Positions 22,092-35,978 of a DNA stretch of 64,000 bases are shown piece by piece (positions within the stretch are counted from its first letter, which is position 1; each line of letters opens with the position of its first letter). This stretch comes from Diphasiastrum complanatum (Eukaryota > Streptophyta > Lycopodiopsida > Lycopodiales > Lycopodiaceae): NCBI GenBank assembly GCA_029204225.1, contig CM055100.1:60247008-60311007 (forward strand). Direction: 5' to 3'. The position numbers and the translations under genes were made by a program. The notes under the pieces are model-generated. The model did not search any database. It worked only from the letters and a program-made list of their open reading frames with translations, and was not told the DNA's origin.

Positions 22092-22409
22092 ACTAGATCC
22101 TTTTTCCATCAGATTTGGTGGCTTTCTTCTAGTTTTAGTAGAGTTTTTACTAATAGTTTTCTTGTTTTTTAGATTTCTAAAATACTTTGTTTCAAGGTTT
22201 GAACAACTCATTTTCATTTTTTTTTTATGTGATTTCTTGTTTTATATCTGTAGCCCTCTCTCTTAGCTTTCTAGAGGTACTAAGGTATCTCGATTTGGAG
22301 CTATACTGACCAAGTTATGGCCATTTTAGTGAATTCACTCCAATTTTAGTTCGTTAAATTTTTTTCAATCTATTTTCCCCCATTTTGGATTGTCTCTCAG
22401 ATTCCATTC

Positions 22410-22850
22410 TAGCATGAGGGATGTGGAGATTATATTGACACCGGAGCCACCATCGAGAACCGCTAAAACTTCACGGGATTGGTGATGGGTAGCTGGGATT
22501 TCGATGTTGTCTCATTCGTTGAGTGGATTGGTTAGGTGTAAGGGCATTTCAGGCAACTCATCAGGGCTGGTGGTGTCATTGGATTGGATCTTGTGTTTCC
22601 ATTTGCCAGCATTCCAGAGAACATGGAAAGGAAGAGTGACATTGGCTTGCAGTAAATCACCCCAGACTTCAGTACCTTCAAGGGTTTTGCTTTCAAAAGG
22701 CTTGTGAGGTACTTTATGGGAAGTGGAAGACTATTGGTCGACATTGTAGATTTGTTGGCGATTCTGATGATGCAGCCAAAATTCTTCATATAGGCATTTT
22801 GGGAGAGAAGCACTTCAGTTTTTATTGTTGAAGCTTTGAATCTGTTGTAA
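22410..22850 (-). pseudogene. Gypsy gag/protease junction fragment
   Basis: Minus-strand piece of the same Gypsy family as the element at 2-14 kb. It contains EVWGDLLQANVTLPFH and, further along, the protease active-site region REVLAVLDGGSGVNIIS near 22430-22480. The catalytic triplet reads Asp-Gly-Gly where retropepsins usually have Asp-Ser/Thr-Gly. Frame breaks occur between the two parts. It is truncated at both ends, and 22850-23060 is AT-rich filler. Confidence 0.75.
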
Positions 22851-23060
22851 TTTTTTTTTCAGATTTTTCATTTTCAACTTTTAAAAAAAAAATTTTACTC
22901 GTCGATTACTCGTCACATGTGTGAGAGACTATCCCCATTATTCACTTACTATTTCTAGTAAGTTTTTACTAGAAGTCTTATTAATTTCCAAAATGTGACC
23001 TCTTCAAAAGTTCTTTGTATTTGCTATAATTGAAAACCCATGCCTATTGACATTGTTTAA

Positions 23061-23880
23061 TGTGAGAAATTGGCAAAAATCTAGCTTGGTATTTTTTATG
23101 ATAGAAGTTTGTAAGTGAATCTCACATGTGTGGAGGATGTTCCCACATGTGGAGAATTGTAAATTAAATCAAAATCTTTGATATAGGGGTCTCATAGAAT
23201 TTCATAGTCAAGCATTTAGGTGTAGGATGTTGATAGGGTCAAATTTGGCATAGATGGCAAATTATCCATTTCCACTTGTAATGCCAATATTGAGCCAAAA
23301 TAGAGCCAAACTTGTGCCAATTAGAGTGTAGACAAGTGTAATGCTTTTGTTTGATGAAGCTTAAGAGGTCCAATAGGATTTAGAGGTGGAACCTTGTGAG
23401 GTCCAATAGAAAATTGAGGTGTGCTTGAATATAGTCCAATAGAATTTAGAGGTGCATGGATCAATGGTCCAATAGGATTAAGAGGTGGCAAAGTGTGATC
23501 CAACCATAGTTAAGCATAGTGGTAGCTCATGAATCTATTAGTATCATTGTACTCCTCCTTTTGGATCTAATTGATTTTGAGATTGAGTGGATTTTGAGTG
23601 TCATTGAATTTCTAGCTTTCTCTCTCTACCCGAGAGCTCATGATGGTTTTTCTCTCTCTACCCGAGGAGAGCAGCTTGTTTTTACTTAGAATACTTTTGG
23701 AACACTTCCCACATGTGTGAGTGAGAGTTGGAAGTGGTTGAATGCATGTAGTAGTGTGTTTTTGCCATAGGATTCAAGATTGATCTTGAATCTCAATCTA
23801 GTCTTGATCTTGGTGCATCTACACACCTTGGGAGATCACAAGTACATGTAGCGGACAGTCCACACGTGTGAAATTCAATA
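23061..23880 (+). mobile_element. Solo LTR, family C, TSD TTTAA
   Basis: 820 bp, begins TGTGAGAAATTGGC and ends AAATTCAATA (usual family end AACA). It is flanked by TTTAA at 23056-23060 and 23881-23885. The sequence matches the 3' LTR of Copia-3 and the solo LTR at 31562. It carries two CTCTCTCTACCCGAG boxes and CACACGTGTG at 23861-23870. It arose by recombination between the LTRs of a full element. Confidence 0.92.
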
Positions 23881-23974
23881 TTTAATTGCACCTTGCTAGA
23901 TTTGATTTCCATATCATATCAAAAATTTGTCCCAAGTCTACAATCCACAATTTACAGATTCAATTATTCCACAT

Positions 23975-24609
23975 CAATTCCAATGGATCTGAATTATGAA
24001 CAAGAGGATGACAATCATACATACTGTGACGATAGTTATGAAAATGACATGGACACATATTGGGACCAAGGTGAAGATTACACTGAAGATTATGACCAAG
24101 GTGTCAACTTTGTTGATGACAATCAGTATCATGACTACAACGACAATTTTCAACTTGACCATTACTCTAAAAATGTCAATGACGCCTTTGCTGATGATGA
24201 TCAATATCAAGATTACAACGACAATTCTCAACTTGACCACTACTATGAAAATTTCAATGACGAACAACAAAATGAAGGTTAACATGAACTAGTCATTGAA
24301 TATTGGTCTACAGATGATGTAGTTTAACCATTCAAAGGTCAAGATAAACTAGAGTCCCTTGAAGACCAGTGTGAAGCCATGGATCAATTCAATGAGGATC
24401 TTGAGGAACTCAAAAGACAATGTCACTATGGTGCAGAAAAACATTTCAATCATAATGAAGATGATAATGTTGATTATGAGATCTATGAAGATGCCTATGA
24501 GAGTGAAGACATTGACAGAAAGGAAGAATGTTCTCTTTATGCCACTACAGGTATGATAAGTCCTTCTCTGATGGATATATCATTTTCTGACGAAAATAAT
24601 TTTAGCTAA
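23975..24609 (+). pseudogene. Acidic, Asp/Asn/Tyr-rich repetitive ORF, function unknown
   Basis: Two open frames (to 24282 and 24379-24609) joined by short broken sequence. The first begins near ATG 23981 with MDLNYEQEDDNHTY. It contains two near-copies of a unit of about 24 residues built on DDNQYHDYNDN and QLDHYSKN. The second holds EDLEELKRQCHYGAEKHF followed by more acidic sequence. No zinc knuckle, protease or other known domain is seen. It lies between a family F LTR end (22077) and family F LTR-like sequence (24600 on), so it may be the coding region of a non-autonomous retroelement. A solo LTR inserted just upstream. Confidence 0.4.
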
Positions 24610-24850
24610 ATAAGGCCCCAAACTTATATTAGAGACACAAATGACCACTATAAATAGTTAAGGTCGTGCTAAATTTGGAGGCTATTATTCATGTGCCTAC
24701 AATCACATGAGCCTATATTTATCACTTTTCTTATATGTATTTTATGTTTTAGGGCTAGAGGATTATCTACATTGGATTTTCAATAGTTAATCTAGAGATC
24801 TACTAGTTTGTTAACATTAGAATAAAGATTGAGTGGTGAGTCTCTCTCTC
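24600..24850 (+). repeat. LTR (family F) fragment with TATA box
   Basis: Matches the promoter half of the solo LTR 47249-47799 on the opposite strand. It includes CACTATAAATAGTT (24648-24661), the GTCGTGCTAAATTT segment and the ACAATCACATGAG segment. The remainder of the LTR is too diverged to delimit. Confidence 0.6.
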
Positions 24851-25972
24851 ATGAAACTTTTTAGATTGATCAACAACTATTGAAAAGAACTGATGGATGA
24901 TATTAAAATAGTTTAAGTGGATGATAGGTGCACTATAGTCAGATCATCATAATACTCAATTTAATTATTATCAAGATAGATCTGATGATCAAATACCACA
25001 CAAATATGATCAATATACAATTTTGGGACATTTTCGATAGGGGATTAACAACCAAAAAGCCCTTATGAGTGAAGGGCCCAAATTGCCCTTACTCAAGTAA
25101 TATATAGTATGGCTTTATAATGTTTATATTTTTTTTTTCACAAAAATTAGAAATTATTTTAATCGAATAAATTGTTGGAAACTAAAATTATAATTTTACT
25201 TAATAAAAATGTCATAACATCTTTCAATAAATTATAATTTTTTTTAAGTAGATATATAAACTTTTAACATGTAGTGTTAACAGCTTAAAGTTTAAATTAT
25301 ATTCCACAAAAGAATATCATAACAACACAAAAAAAAAAAAAAATTAGTGTGACAAGTTCTAAAGGAATAATCTTTATTAAATTTTAAAGAATTTTCAAAG
25401 TAAAATTTTGAAATCGGATGAATTTTTTTTAATGTGACTATTTTCATAAAATATTTTATTATTTTTATAATGATTTTTTATTTGTAAAAAAAAGTCGCGC
25501 TTTCTAATTCAAGGCAAATCAATGAAATAATTTTACAAAAATAAAAATAAATTCTACTATTTAGAATAAAGAGTTTTTATAATGATAATGGAGGATGAAC
25601 ATCTAGTCTTGAGATACTCACAAATCCAATCTTCAATACTTATTGACAATAGAATCTTGTTGAACTTGAATAGTGAACATAAAATTGTAATATTAGACAT
25701 GTGATTATGTTTGTTAGTTATATTGTTACAATTTAGCTATCGTGTGCATCATAAAAATGTGCAAATGATATATAGATAGTTGTGTTCAAAGTCTTTATTG
25801 GTGCAATTCATTGAATGAATAGTTAGTAATTATGATTCTAGTTACATGCTGTGTTTATCTTGTAAACATCAATACTTTGCCATAAATTGTTGTTTATCTT
25901 CAAATACTTGAAGTTATATCCATAGTTTTGATTAGAATGCTTAATGTGTAAGGACAATGTCATATCATGTAG
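24851..25972. other. AT-rich non-repetitive-looking stretch, no gene seen
   Basis: Very AT-rich, with long A and T runs and no recognisable element. If the exon at 25973 is real, this is upstream intron. Confidence 0.4.
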
Positions 25973-26113
25973 GAAAATCAATACCTGGACAAAAACCATC
26001 CATATTACCTAAATAATAATGGAAAAATTCGTGTAAGTCTTGGAGGTCAATTTGCAACTTATATTGCAACAAGCTTGAATACATACTATTTGGCAATTCC
26101 ACATTTTCCGGGT
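25973..26113 (+). CDS. Candidate host-gene exon a (47 codons, phase 0)
   Basis: Preceded by an acceptor ATGTAG and followed by a consensus donor GTAAGT at 26114. The 141 bp between them are open in one frame with no stops and clearly less AT-rich than the flanks. The start reads ENQYLDKNHPYYLNNNGK and the end YYLAIPHFPG. Both borders fall between codons. I do not recognise the protein. It is linked only by strand, phase and border style to the two similar blocks at 55914 and 61814. A chance open frame or an old TE exon cannot be excluded. Confidence 0.45.
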
Positions 26114-27182
26114 GTAAGTACAATCCCCTTTGCTATTATTCACAATATTTGTTGATTTGCAATTATGTGTAAAGCTTCAAATGAATAATAATATCTTAGT
26201 CATTTATAAAATCAACTTCATTGCACATTAGAAATTTGGTAACAATAACAACTAAAATTCAATTGTTTTACAAGTATACTATAAGTTTAGCTTGACTATC
26301 TTTTTTTTTACAAAGCATATTAAGACATTATATGGTTATTTGTTCTAATGACATCAAAAAATATGTAGATAATTATCAAAATTGCAATAATGTAATATGG
26401 TTTATATTCAAATATACAATTGAAATTATTTTAATGTATGACTTTCACAATAAAAAAAATGTAACACATTTATGATGTTTAGTTTATGACTTACTAGTTT
26501 ACCTTGAATTTTAAAATATCCAAATACTCTACACTAAAATCTTCCATGCATACATGATTAGCCATGTTATTTGAATATCCGAGAGTCTTCCAATACACCA
26601 AAAGACATTCTTCCTTATTTTCATTAAAAAAGTGGTTGAGCTAGACCTAAAAGATAAAATAGTTATGTACATAGTTAGTTAGGAGTCTTGAAGTAGAAGA
26701 GACGAAGAGAAATATATTTTATTTAAACATTGAAAGCATATTTTGGTAATTATATCATTTGATGACTTCGAACTTTCTACCACATTTGTGTAATTTTTAA
26801 TTAAGTCACTTTCATTCTAGAGGAGTACCATGAATTGACTTGCAAAGAGCATTATATTGGTATGACTATAAAAAGGAATGTATTGATAGTTGGATACTAG
26901 TGGGCTACATTATTTATTAGATTGTTGTGGTTATTATTTAAAAGATCAATTGATCCGATGACAAGTGAGATATGTGTTTACATTTATGGACCAACTCCCA
27001 TTTGAAAACTAGAGCATGTATTCATTAGAAGAGGTGTGTCATAGTGCTTATTAACTACTTTATGAAGAAAAAATCAATAGTTGAGAGAGGGCAAATGTTT
27101 ATAAAAAAAATTGTTTGCAAATTTGGAGCACAAAAAGTGTTGATATTTTGCAAAGGAGATTACTTTATAAATCAATTCATGT
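26114..27182. other. AT-rich sequence, no gene seen
   Basis: No transposon signature and no long frame. It would be intronic if the flanking exon candidate is real. Confidence 0.4.
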
Positions 27183-27962
<780 letters not shown>

Positions 27963-27966
27963 ATTT

Positions 27967-27984
27967 TGGCACCGTTGTCGTGGA
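27967..27984 (+). other. Gypsy primer-binding site
   Basis: TGGCACCGTTGTCGTGGA, two differences from TGGCGCCGTTGTCGGGGA at 56510. This is the Athila/Tat-type plant Gypsy primer site, positioned just after an LTR end. Confidence 0.8.
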
Positions 27985-28083
27985 GCTATGCCGTGTTTTC
28001 ATTTTCTTCATGTTTCTGATCTATGGATGGATGTTAGCTTGCATTTAGACATCTTCGATTTGGCATAGTAGTGTTAAAGTGCA

Positions 28084-28714
28084 TTGAGGGTTAAAAAATA
28101 TCACAAGTATGGATTTCAGAAAGATTCCAGATGGAAAGCACGGTATGCTAAGATCCATGGCTTTGGATTTTCAGAACCATTAGCTCTACCTGCTCCACCA
28201 GGACAACAAGCTCCTCATGCAAAAATGATAGAACCACAAGCTTCAACAAGCCAGGATCAATGGAATTATGCTTCAAAATGAGAAACTGGACCTCCAGAGG
28301 AATATGCAATTTATGCTTCTATGCAACAACAACAGTCTACACAATGGGCTAGAGTGGCACTTGGTTGATTTGGATGTAGAGAAAATCATTGCAGAATGTC
28401 CAAATAAAGACAAAGTCAATCCTTTCTGTCGTAAATGTGGTTATGGGCATTGCTACGAAGATTGTCTAACTAGACCAAAGCCACCACTTGTAATTTCTCC
28501 ATTGAATATGATTACTATCAAACCAAGACCAGCAGTTCATCCTATTTCACGAAAATCCATTGAACCATCTGCACTAGTTATGGCCGTTATGAGAGCTCGG
28601 AAACATAAAGAAATTACTGCTGAACCACCTATAGAATCTACACCAATATCCACTGTATCTAGGGTCTATCCAAATCTCAATTCTAAGAAGAAGAAATACC
28701 ACAATATGAGGTAG
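28084..28714 (+). pseudogene. Gypsy gag fragment with compact zinc knuckle
   Basis: Two overlapping frames (28084-28281 and 28268-28714) of a Gypsy gag broken by a frameshift. The second contains CRKCGYGHCYEDC, a Cys-2-Cys-3-His-4-Cys finger with one residue fewer than the usual CCHC box, then a proline-rich tail. Gag packages the element RNA. The piece lies at the expected distance after the LTR and primer site, and is followed by broken linker sequence (28715-29120) and a protease. Confidence 0.75.
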
Positions 28715-29119
28715 TGGATCAAAGACTTACAAGAGGAAGAAGCCTTGGAAAATGTGAGAGCTGCAATGGAAGTTCCTTCTATACCTGTGCCATCTACGGA
28801 TTTATCTGATCCTTTGCATAGATCTCATCAAAGGACTGATGTCAGTCAATACCCAATTGGATCACTATAAAGAGTCATTTAAGATGACAAATCAAAGGTG
28901 TTGCAAACAGTGTTGATCGTGAATATTCTGTCTAGTAAGATGGACATTATATTGGGAGAATTTTTAAGGCTGGTACCTCAAGCTAAAGAAGTATTAACTA
29001 ATAGATTAACTATGATTGAAACCAAAAGCCAACAGAAACCACTAATTGTGAAGGATTTGAAGAATCAAATGAAGTACTCAATGTAGGGGCGGTCTAGGAA
29101 AGTGAACCAGTTCAACATT

Positions 29120-29430
29120 AACATTTTTATCGAGAGGCAGTAGTGATAGATGGAGGGTCTAGAGTCAATCTAGTCTCTACAAAATTGTGTGCCAAGTGGG
29201 GTCTTATGAAATTAAAAGTCTGCAACTTTTGCAATTAAGTTGGCAAATCAGTCTATGGTCTACGGCTCAACCTAAGAGCATGGTGGAAGATGTACCAGTC
29301 AAGATTGTTGTTGTTGAATTTGTCATTTTTTTTGTATTAATGGGTTTACCGGAACCGCCATCAGTATATCGTGTTTTATTGGGACATCCTTGGATACGAG
29401 TTGTACAAGTAATTCACAACTGAGACACAC
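29120..29430 (+). pseudogene. Gypsy aspartic protease fragment, Asp-Gly-Gly active site
   Basis: Plus-strand sequence encodes EAVVIDGGSRVNLVST near 29134-29180 and, after a frame break, VYRVLLGHPWIRVVQVIHN near 29365-29420, the two ends of a Gypsy protease. The catalytic triplet is Asp-Gly-Gly, as in the unrelated copy at 22440. Gypsy similarity stops after 29430 and no RT follows, so the element is truncated. Confidence 0.75.
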
Positions 29431-30690
29431 CCCCAAGCCATGGTGAATGAATGCAAGAGAGGAGGGGATCTTCGCTTTATGAATCACAAAATCCAATAGG
29501 GAGATGGGCAAGTTTCCATAGTATATATAATCTCATTTGAGGAGAAAATATTCCTCTTAGGATCCCATGCAACCCAAATATAAGCAATTGACCTCTTATT
29601 CTTGCATTGTAACAGTCTAACACCATGCAAGTACTCCTATGTCCAATAATAGGTCTAGGCCCTCATAAGATTATTAATTACATTACCGATCAAGCCTAGA
29701 ATGACAAGGCATGACTAATAACCTTATACACTGGAGTAACTGGTTATCCATATCAAAAAATATTCGAAATCCCACATATTGGACATGGACGTAACATTCT
29801 TACCTGCTCAAACAAGTTCTATCCTCAAGACAAGGAAAGTAGGAAAGATCCACTTTGTATGCTTTTAGCTCTTTTTCACGAATCATTATACTCGATCTGA
29901 CCAACCTCTTAATCAAGCACTCAGAGATAGAATAATTTCTCAATTGTTTATCTCTGATTCTGAGTACTCATTCAGGTTCCAGAGGTGCATTGAGCGATAA
30001 GTCCTCCAAATAGGCAAAATCTTCAATATATCCAACTGTCATCATCATGTAAACTAAGTTTACATGATACATTGTATGGACAGTCGACTAATTCTAAAGA
30101 TCAAGTTCAAAAGCTAACAAACAATCCTTCAACTTTCACCTTTACCCAAAAAATCATTATCCTTATTCTGACTTCAAAGATCAAATAAGTACTTAAAGAT
30201 GGAAGGATTTCTCCAATTGTTTATCTCTGCTCTGAAGTATTATATATGCTTCTAGAAGTACATTAAGCGATTGGGCCTGATGTCTCTAGTCTAGTAATGT
30301 CAGAATTTACATTAACCACTGGGTGAAATGTCACCTTACATTGGAAATCAATGTTCAAAATTAAAGAAACAAACAATTATAGTCCAAGACTAACCACAAT
30401 TTCTTGTAGAGATGTCATAAATGCTTCGTGGTACAAATACACTTAGATTTATAAGAAATTAAGGTATAACAATTCATCCTACCAAAATCTCTTAGGAGAT
30501 CCATCAAGATAAAATGATTTTCAATGGTAGAGCTATTTTCAGCACATTTTTGTGTGCGTGCGCACAAAATCCTCGGTCACTTGACAAGACATAACATGTC
30601 ATCAAATGATTGAAATTTAATCTTTCAATTGTATGTGGAACTAGACTTGATTCTTCATTGTGTAATTGGAAGACTTAATTTTTTTTCTCT
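29431..30690. other. Degenerate intergenic sequence, nothing recognised
   Basis: No long frame, no LTR ends and no primer site seen. Possibly very old transposon sequence. Confidence 0.4.
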
Positions 30691-30719
30691 CTAAATGTGA
30701 ATTTGCCCCCAAAAAACTT

Positions 30720-31200
30720 CAATTTTTAGCACTTTTTAGCACTTCACATGGGTAAGTTTATGTGCACGTATATCTTTCTATAGGACTCCAAATTTAATTT
30801 TTTTTATAGTACATGTTTCTATGGTCATAAAGGATTTTTGAAAGTAGATAGCCAAAGAAAGTGTTGTAAAAAGAGCCTCCAAAAGAGTTGAAACTTTCTA
30901 GCACCTTTCAATACTTTTCAGCACTTGACATGAGTAACTTTAGATGCACATATCTATCTCTACATAACTCCAAATTGAAAAAAAAAAAATAAGAGACATG
31001 TTTCTATGGTAATATAAATTTTTTTAAAGTAGACAAACCAAAAAAATATGGTTAAAATCATAGTATTATACACTCTTATATGATATTTCAAGTTTTGGTG
31101 ATTTTTATCGATACTGAAAAGGATTAATTTAAATGCACATATCATAAAAATTGAATCTAAAATTTACAACAATGTAGTCCCATACATGAAAATATTGAAG
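30720..31200. repeat. Imperfect tandem repeat, ~180-200 bp, 2-3 copies
   Basis: Each copy has a CAGCACTT-ACATG-GTAA start, a TGCACATATC segment, an ACTCCAAATT segment and (copies 1 and 2) ACATGTTTCTATGGT. The third copy is much diverged. Noncoding. 31201-31561 shows nothing further. Confidence 0.55.
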
Positions 31201-31561
31201 TTTCATCAGTACCCCCACATGTTTGACACGTCATATCTTACATATAAGTTGCTCAAAATGAAGGTCTCAAAATTTTTAATCCATAAATGTATATATGAAG
31301 AACACACATGTGAAAGGATTTGATGTGATTCATCATAGTTTATGAGATATGATCTTTTGAATAAGTGCTTGAAATGCACACTTTGGTGCACATTTTGTGA
31401 CGACTCTATTGTTAACTCTAGTGTTAACTCAATCTTGAGTACTCTGAATACTCTCCTGAGTTAAGTGCTCTATTTCTAGCATCATATGCAATAAAATAGC
31501 AACCATACAATCTTGATAGATTTGTCCATCTCCTAATTAACCGAAGATTTAGGCTGAAAAC

Positions 31562-32387
31562 TGTGAGAAATTGGCAAAAATCTAGCTTGGTATTTTTAAT
31601 GATAGAAGTTTGTAAGTGAATCTCACATGTGTGGAGGATGTTCCCACGTGTGGAGAATTGTAAAGTAAATCAAAATGTTTGATATAGGGGTCTCATAGAA
31701 TTTCATAGTCAAGCATTTAGGTGCAGGATGTTGATAGGGTCAAATTTGGCATAGATGGCAAATTATCCATTTCCACTTGTAGTGCCACTATTGAGCCAAA
31801 ATAGAGTAGGAGGCCAAACTTGTGCCAATTAGAGTGTAGACAAGTGTAATGCTTTTGTTTGATGAAGTTTAAGAGGTCCAATAGGATTTAGAGGTGGAAC
31901 CATGTGTGATCCAATAGGAATTTGAGGTGTGCTTGAATATAGTCCAATAGAATTTAGAGGTGCATGGATCAATGGTCCAATAGGATTAAGAGGTGGCAAA
32001 GTGTGATCCAATCATAGTTAAGCATAGTGGTAGCTCATGAATCTACTAGTATCATTGTACTCCTCATTTTGGATCTAATTGATTTTGAGATTTAGTGGAT
32101 TTTTTAGTGTAAGTGATTTTTTAGCTTCTCTCTCTACCCGAGAGCTATTGATGATTTTCTCTCTCTACTTGAGGAGAGCAGCTTGTTTTTACTTAGAATA
32201 CTTTTGGAACACTTCCCACATGTGTGAGTGAGAGTTGGAAGTGATTGAATGCATGTAGTAGTGTGTTTTTGCCATAGGATCTAAGATTGATCTTGAATCT
32301 CAATCTAATCTTAATCTTGGTGCATCTACACACCTTAGGAGATCACAAGTACATGTAGTGGACAATCCACACGTGTGAAATTCAACA
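31562..32387 (+). mobile_element. Solo LTR, family C, TSD AAAAC
   Basis: 826 bp, TGTGAGAAATTGGC to AAATTCAACA, flanked by AAAAC at 31557-31561 and 32388-32392. Same family as 23061-23880 and the Copia-3 LTR. Contains CACACGTGTGAA at 32368-32379. Confidence 0.93.
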
Positions 32388-35300
32388 AAAACAGTACACA
32401 AGCATTCCTTGAATACAATTTGTAGTAGAACTTTATCTACTAAAGTAAGCAAATTTCTCATAAGTAAACAAGTTATCGTTATGAAAATGCCTGTGAGATT
32501 CTCAAATATGCACTAGAGTAAAAAAATTTAGATTCTCAGCTGGCTGATCTAGATTCTTGACTCATTCAATAGATCAGGAATTACTCATTATCTTAAGAAT
32601 CATCACATTCCTTTCTAATCTTCTAATGACAAATTAAGTTTTATGATCCAATCATAAACATTTAGAATCTTATGATTTGTCAATCATAATTTACAGGACT
32701 CCAAAAACCATACTTAATCATTGAAAGATACTGGAATATATGTGCAACATACCACTCAAGAAATACAAGAATTATTCTATAATCTTTTTCCCCCAAGGAA
32801 AATTACTAGATTTCAATAATATTGCTCCAACCAGATTCTTAATCAGATTATGAGTTATCCAAATTCTACAATCAACTAAGTATTTAAAGGCAAAATGCCT
32901 ACCAAAACCATTTTAACACCCATCTTCAACAATATAAACTTTATATGATCACCTAGAACAACTTCTACAGATTACAAAGTTCTGCTAAATTCCAACTGAA
33001 TTCAGTGGTTATCCTTGATATTAGTTAAACTCTATCATCCTATATGAGCTCACTAAGATACAATCAATAACTTGGGATATATTTCTCCCTCAAAAAAATT
33101 CTATATCAAGAATCTCCTATATTCTATGCATACAACTTTTATTGATGAATCCTGATGACATGCATCTCATAAGCAATGTAGATCAAAATAAACAGTTTCT
33201 AGTGAATTCTCTTCACGCTACTTATTCAGCCAATTAACCTTTAATCATGAGTAATCCAATTACTCAAGTCAATTGTTAATGATTCAGAAATCTCAAATGT
33301 CTAGGTGTCAAATTCGTATACTCAAAAATTTATTCCAAAATAACACCACATTTAGATCCTCTTCTAAATCATAACTAAGTTAATGAATTATCCTTTCCAC
33401 AGAAAGGGTCATTATTTTGCAAGTAACTATTCTGAACATTACTTGTTCATATGTCTATGCACCCTGACTAGTTTAAGTATACAATATAAACTCAATACAT
33501 AGGAACCACATAGTAGATCCACAAGATTAGAATGTACATGACCAACATATCCAACTATGCTCCTATACATAAACATAGGCTATAACTGGCAGATTCATCC
33601 ATAATTCGCATATGTTACTCACATAACTCATTCAGAATCTTGCAACTCAGCTACAAAAGAACTCTATTTCTCATGAGTATATAACATATCTAGGAAATCT
33701 CTGAAGTGAATAATTCCACATCACAAGTTTTCCAACCGTCATACTTTTATAAACAAAATTCTTTCAACCAATCAACCTACATCATATTTTAGTATTCAAA
33801 CCAAGATTAGGTTGACTTATACAGACATCTTTGGACACAAGATTAAGATTACCACCGCTATCCATATTCATGAATATCTCACAGCTCATTACCCCCAAAA
33901 CTCCTCTAGTTCTAGATTATTCAAAACAGTCCCTAGAGAGTTCTTATATTTCAAGTAGATAGTTCAACCTTTGCACACATACTGGATAGTTCAACCTTTG
34001 CACACATACTAGATTTTTCACAAAAAATCTATGCAACTAGCTGATTCATCGAAAGTTTTATTCCTATTTTTTCTTCTCTCTCTTTTAAAAGAAATTCCAC
34101 AATTTCCATTAAAAAGTTCTCAGGAGACAAGGTATAAGATATTAAAGATTTGAAAAAGTTAGTAATGAGTATTCAATACTATTACAAACCGGACTTTCTT
34201 CAAAATCATAGAATATCTTATCGCGAGTGATAGAAATATAACATCTCAATAATCAACTATCAAATAGAGATAATCATTTGGGTCTAGGAAGTTTAAATTC
34301 CATCAATTGAAAACATCAATGGATTCTGAACAATCTTCATAATTGTATGGAAGTCCAATTTCATATAACTATCATCAGTCTTTCAGAACCTAGTTTCACT
34401 CTAGAAGAAATTATATGAATCTCAATCCAATTGTCTCGTGTTTAAGAAATTTCTAAAAAGTAGAGGTTTAAAATAAAAGAGAAATAGATTTAAGGGCCTC
34501 CAGATTTTGTGAATAATGAGATACCAATTGGGATCTAAATCTATATCTCATAATTTCCCAAAATCTCCTGAACAAAACTAATGAGTTTTTCTACTAGTAT
34601 TATTATTATAGTAATCACTAACCATAGGTCTACAGATCATTCTCGCACAAGAAATCCCCTTTAGAATCACTGATGTCCCATACCACCAGTTTTTCCTCCT
34701 TGAATTCCCTGCTTCTAGATCCGTTTACGAAAAAGTCAAAAAGACTATCTGGCTATCCTGTACCTCAATATAGAATCAGATTCACAACTAATTTCATGAA
34801 ATACTTCTAGCCATTGAATTCTTTCATGCCCCTTAAGTGTTACAAAGAATACCAATCTGCATAACACCCAGTGAACAAAAGGAATCGTACAATACTATCT
34901 GAAATGCCTCATGAGTATTCATTGGACCAAAAGGAACATTAAGAATCTCAATATAACTGAAAACAATAGATATCCGATATCTATTTCAGACGGTAAAAAG
35001 AACTTAATTCTTTTATAGGTTAGAATTCTCTTGGTTGTCTCAACAATCATTATAAACAAACACTCTATAATGCCACAAAAAGAATCCAAATTACAAGATT
35101 CATATATGGAACACATTTCATCTGCTTCCATTTGCAAAATCCTAGGATTTGATCCAAATCCAATTGCAAACCAGAGATGGTTCCATAAATGGACTATCTA
35201 ACTACCAATATCTTTTTCCTTAGAATCTTCGATTTCTTGAAATTGTAATAACACTGGGGAATGAATCCAACTTCCCAGAGGCAGTTTTCTAAATTCTCAA

Positions 35301-35966
35301 TTGTATTCTCATATGCTATCTCTTATACTTTAGGAATTGAAAATAAATTAAAATAATTGGATCACTTGGTCAACCAATCATCTGAGCCTCATGCTTCATC
35401 TCCTTCCTCCCTTTCCAAATGAGGTTCAGGATGAAAACCCCAAACTTGGCTAGGAAAAGGACCAATTTGGAATCAGTAGTACTTTTACTTACTAATCAAC
35501 GAAACAATTTTGATTGTTCACTAGTTAAGTGTCGCACTCAACTATTGACAAATCTACATGTAGATCGACATAAAAACCGTTCCAATAAGACTTGCATTAT
35601 TTTTGGTCTTTATTGATCACATAAAACAAGAAATGCTCCCATTAATTAACAGATTCCAAAATCTTCAACATTTTGTGAAAATTTCCAAAATTAGTTCAAA
35701 AACCATTAAAAAAACCATGTTTTTTGACCAAATTTTGACCTTTTTTGTGGATCAAATCCACAATTAAGTGCAATTAGACCCAAATATGGAAGTTATTATG
35801 GAAAAATTCCATAACAATGATCATTAGGCTGAAAACAAACCAAAATTAGAGAAGCCACTTACTTGGAGGCCAATCCCACTACCTGCAAGTAAAAAGCAAG
35901 GAGAAAATACCAAAAAGTTGGAAAAAAACAAAAAACAACTCCACCTTCTGATTGATGCAAAGCCTT
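32388..35966 (-). other. AT-rich degenerate sequence, probably the decayed body of a minus-strand LTR element
   Basis: No convincing coding frame in 3.6 kb. It lies directly downstream, in the minus direction, of a primer-binding site at 35967, so by position it should be the leader and internal part of that element. A 26-bp direct duplication (GTTCAACCTTTGCACACATA core) occurs at about 33958-34010. Confidence 0.4.
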
Positions 35967-35978
35967 GCTCTGATACCA
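35967..35978 (-). other. Primer-binding site, minus-strand element
   Basis: GCTCTGATACCA, the complement of TGGTATCAGAGC, one base from an LTR end beginning TGTAAGAATG at 35980. Confidence 0.8.

Noticed and set aside
26820-26857. Possible micro-exon between a CTAG acceptor and GTATGA donor
   Set aside because: Its length would put the next exon candidate (55914) out of frame and introduce a stop.
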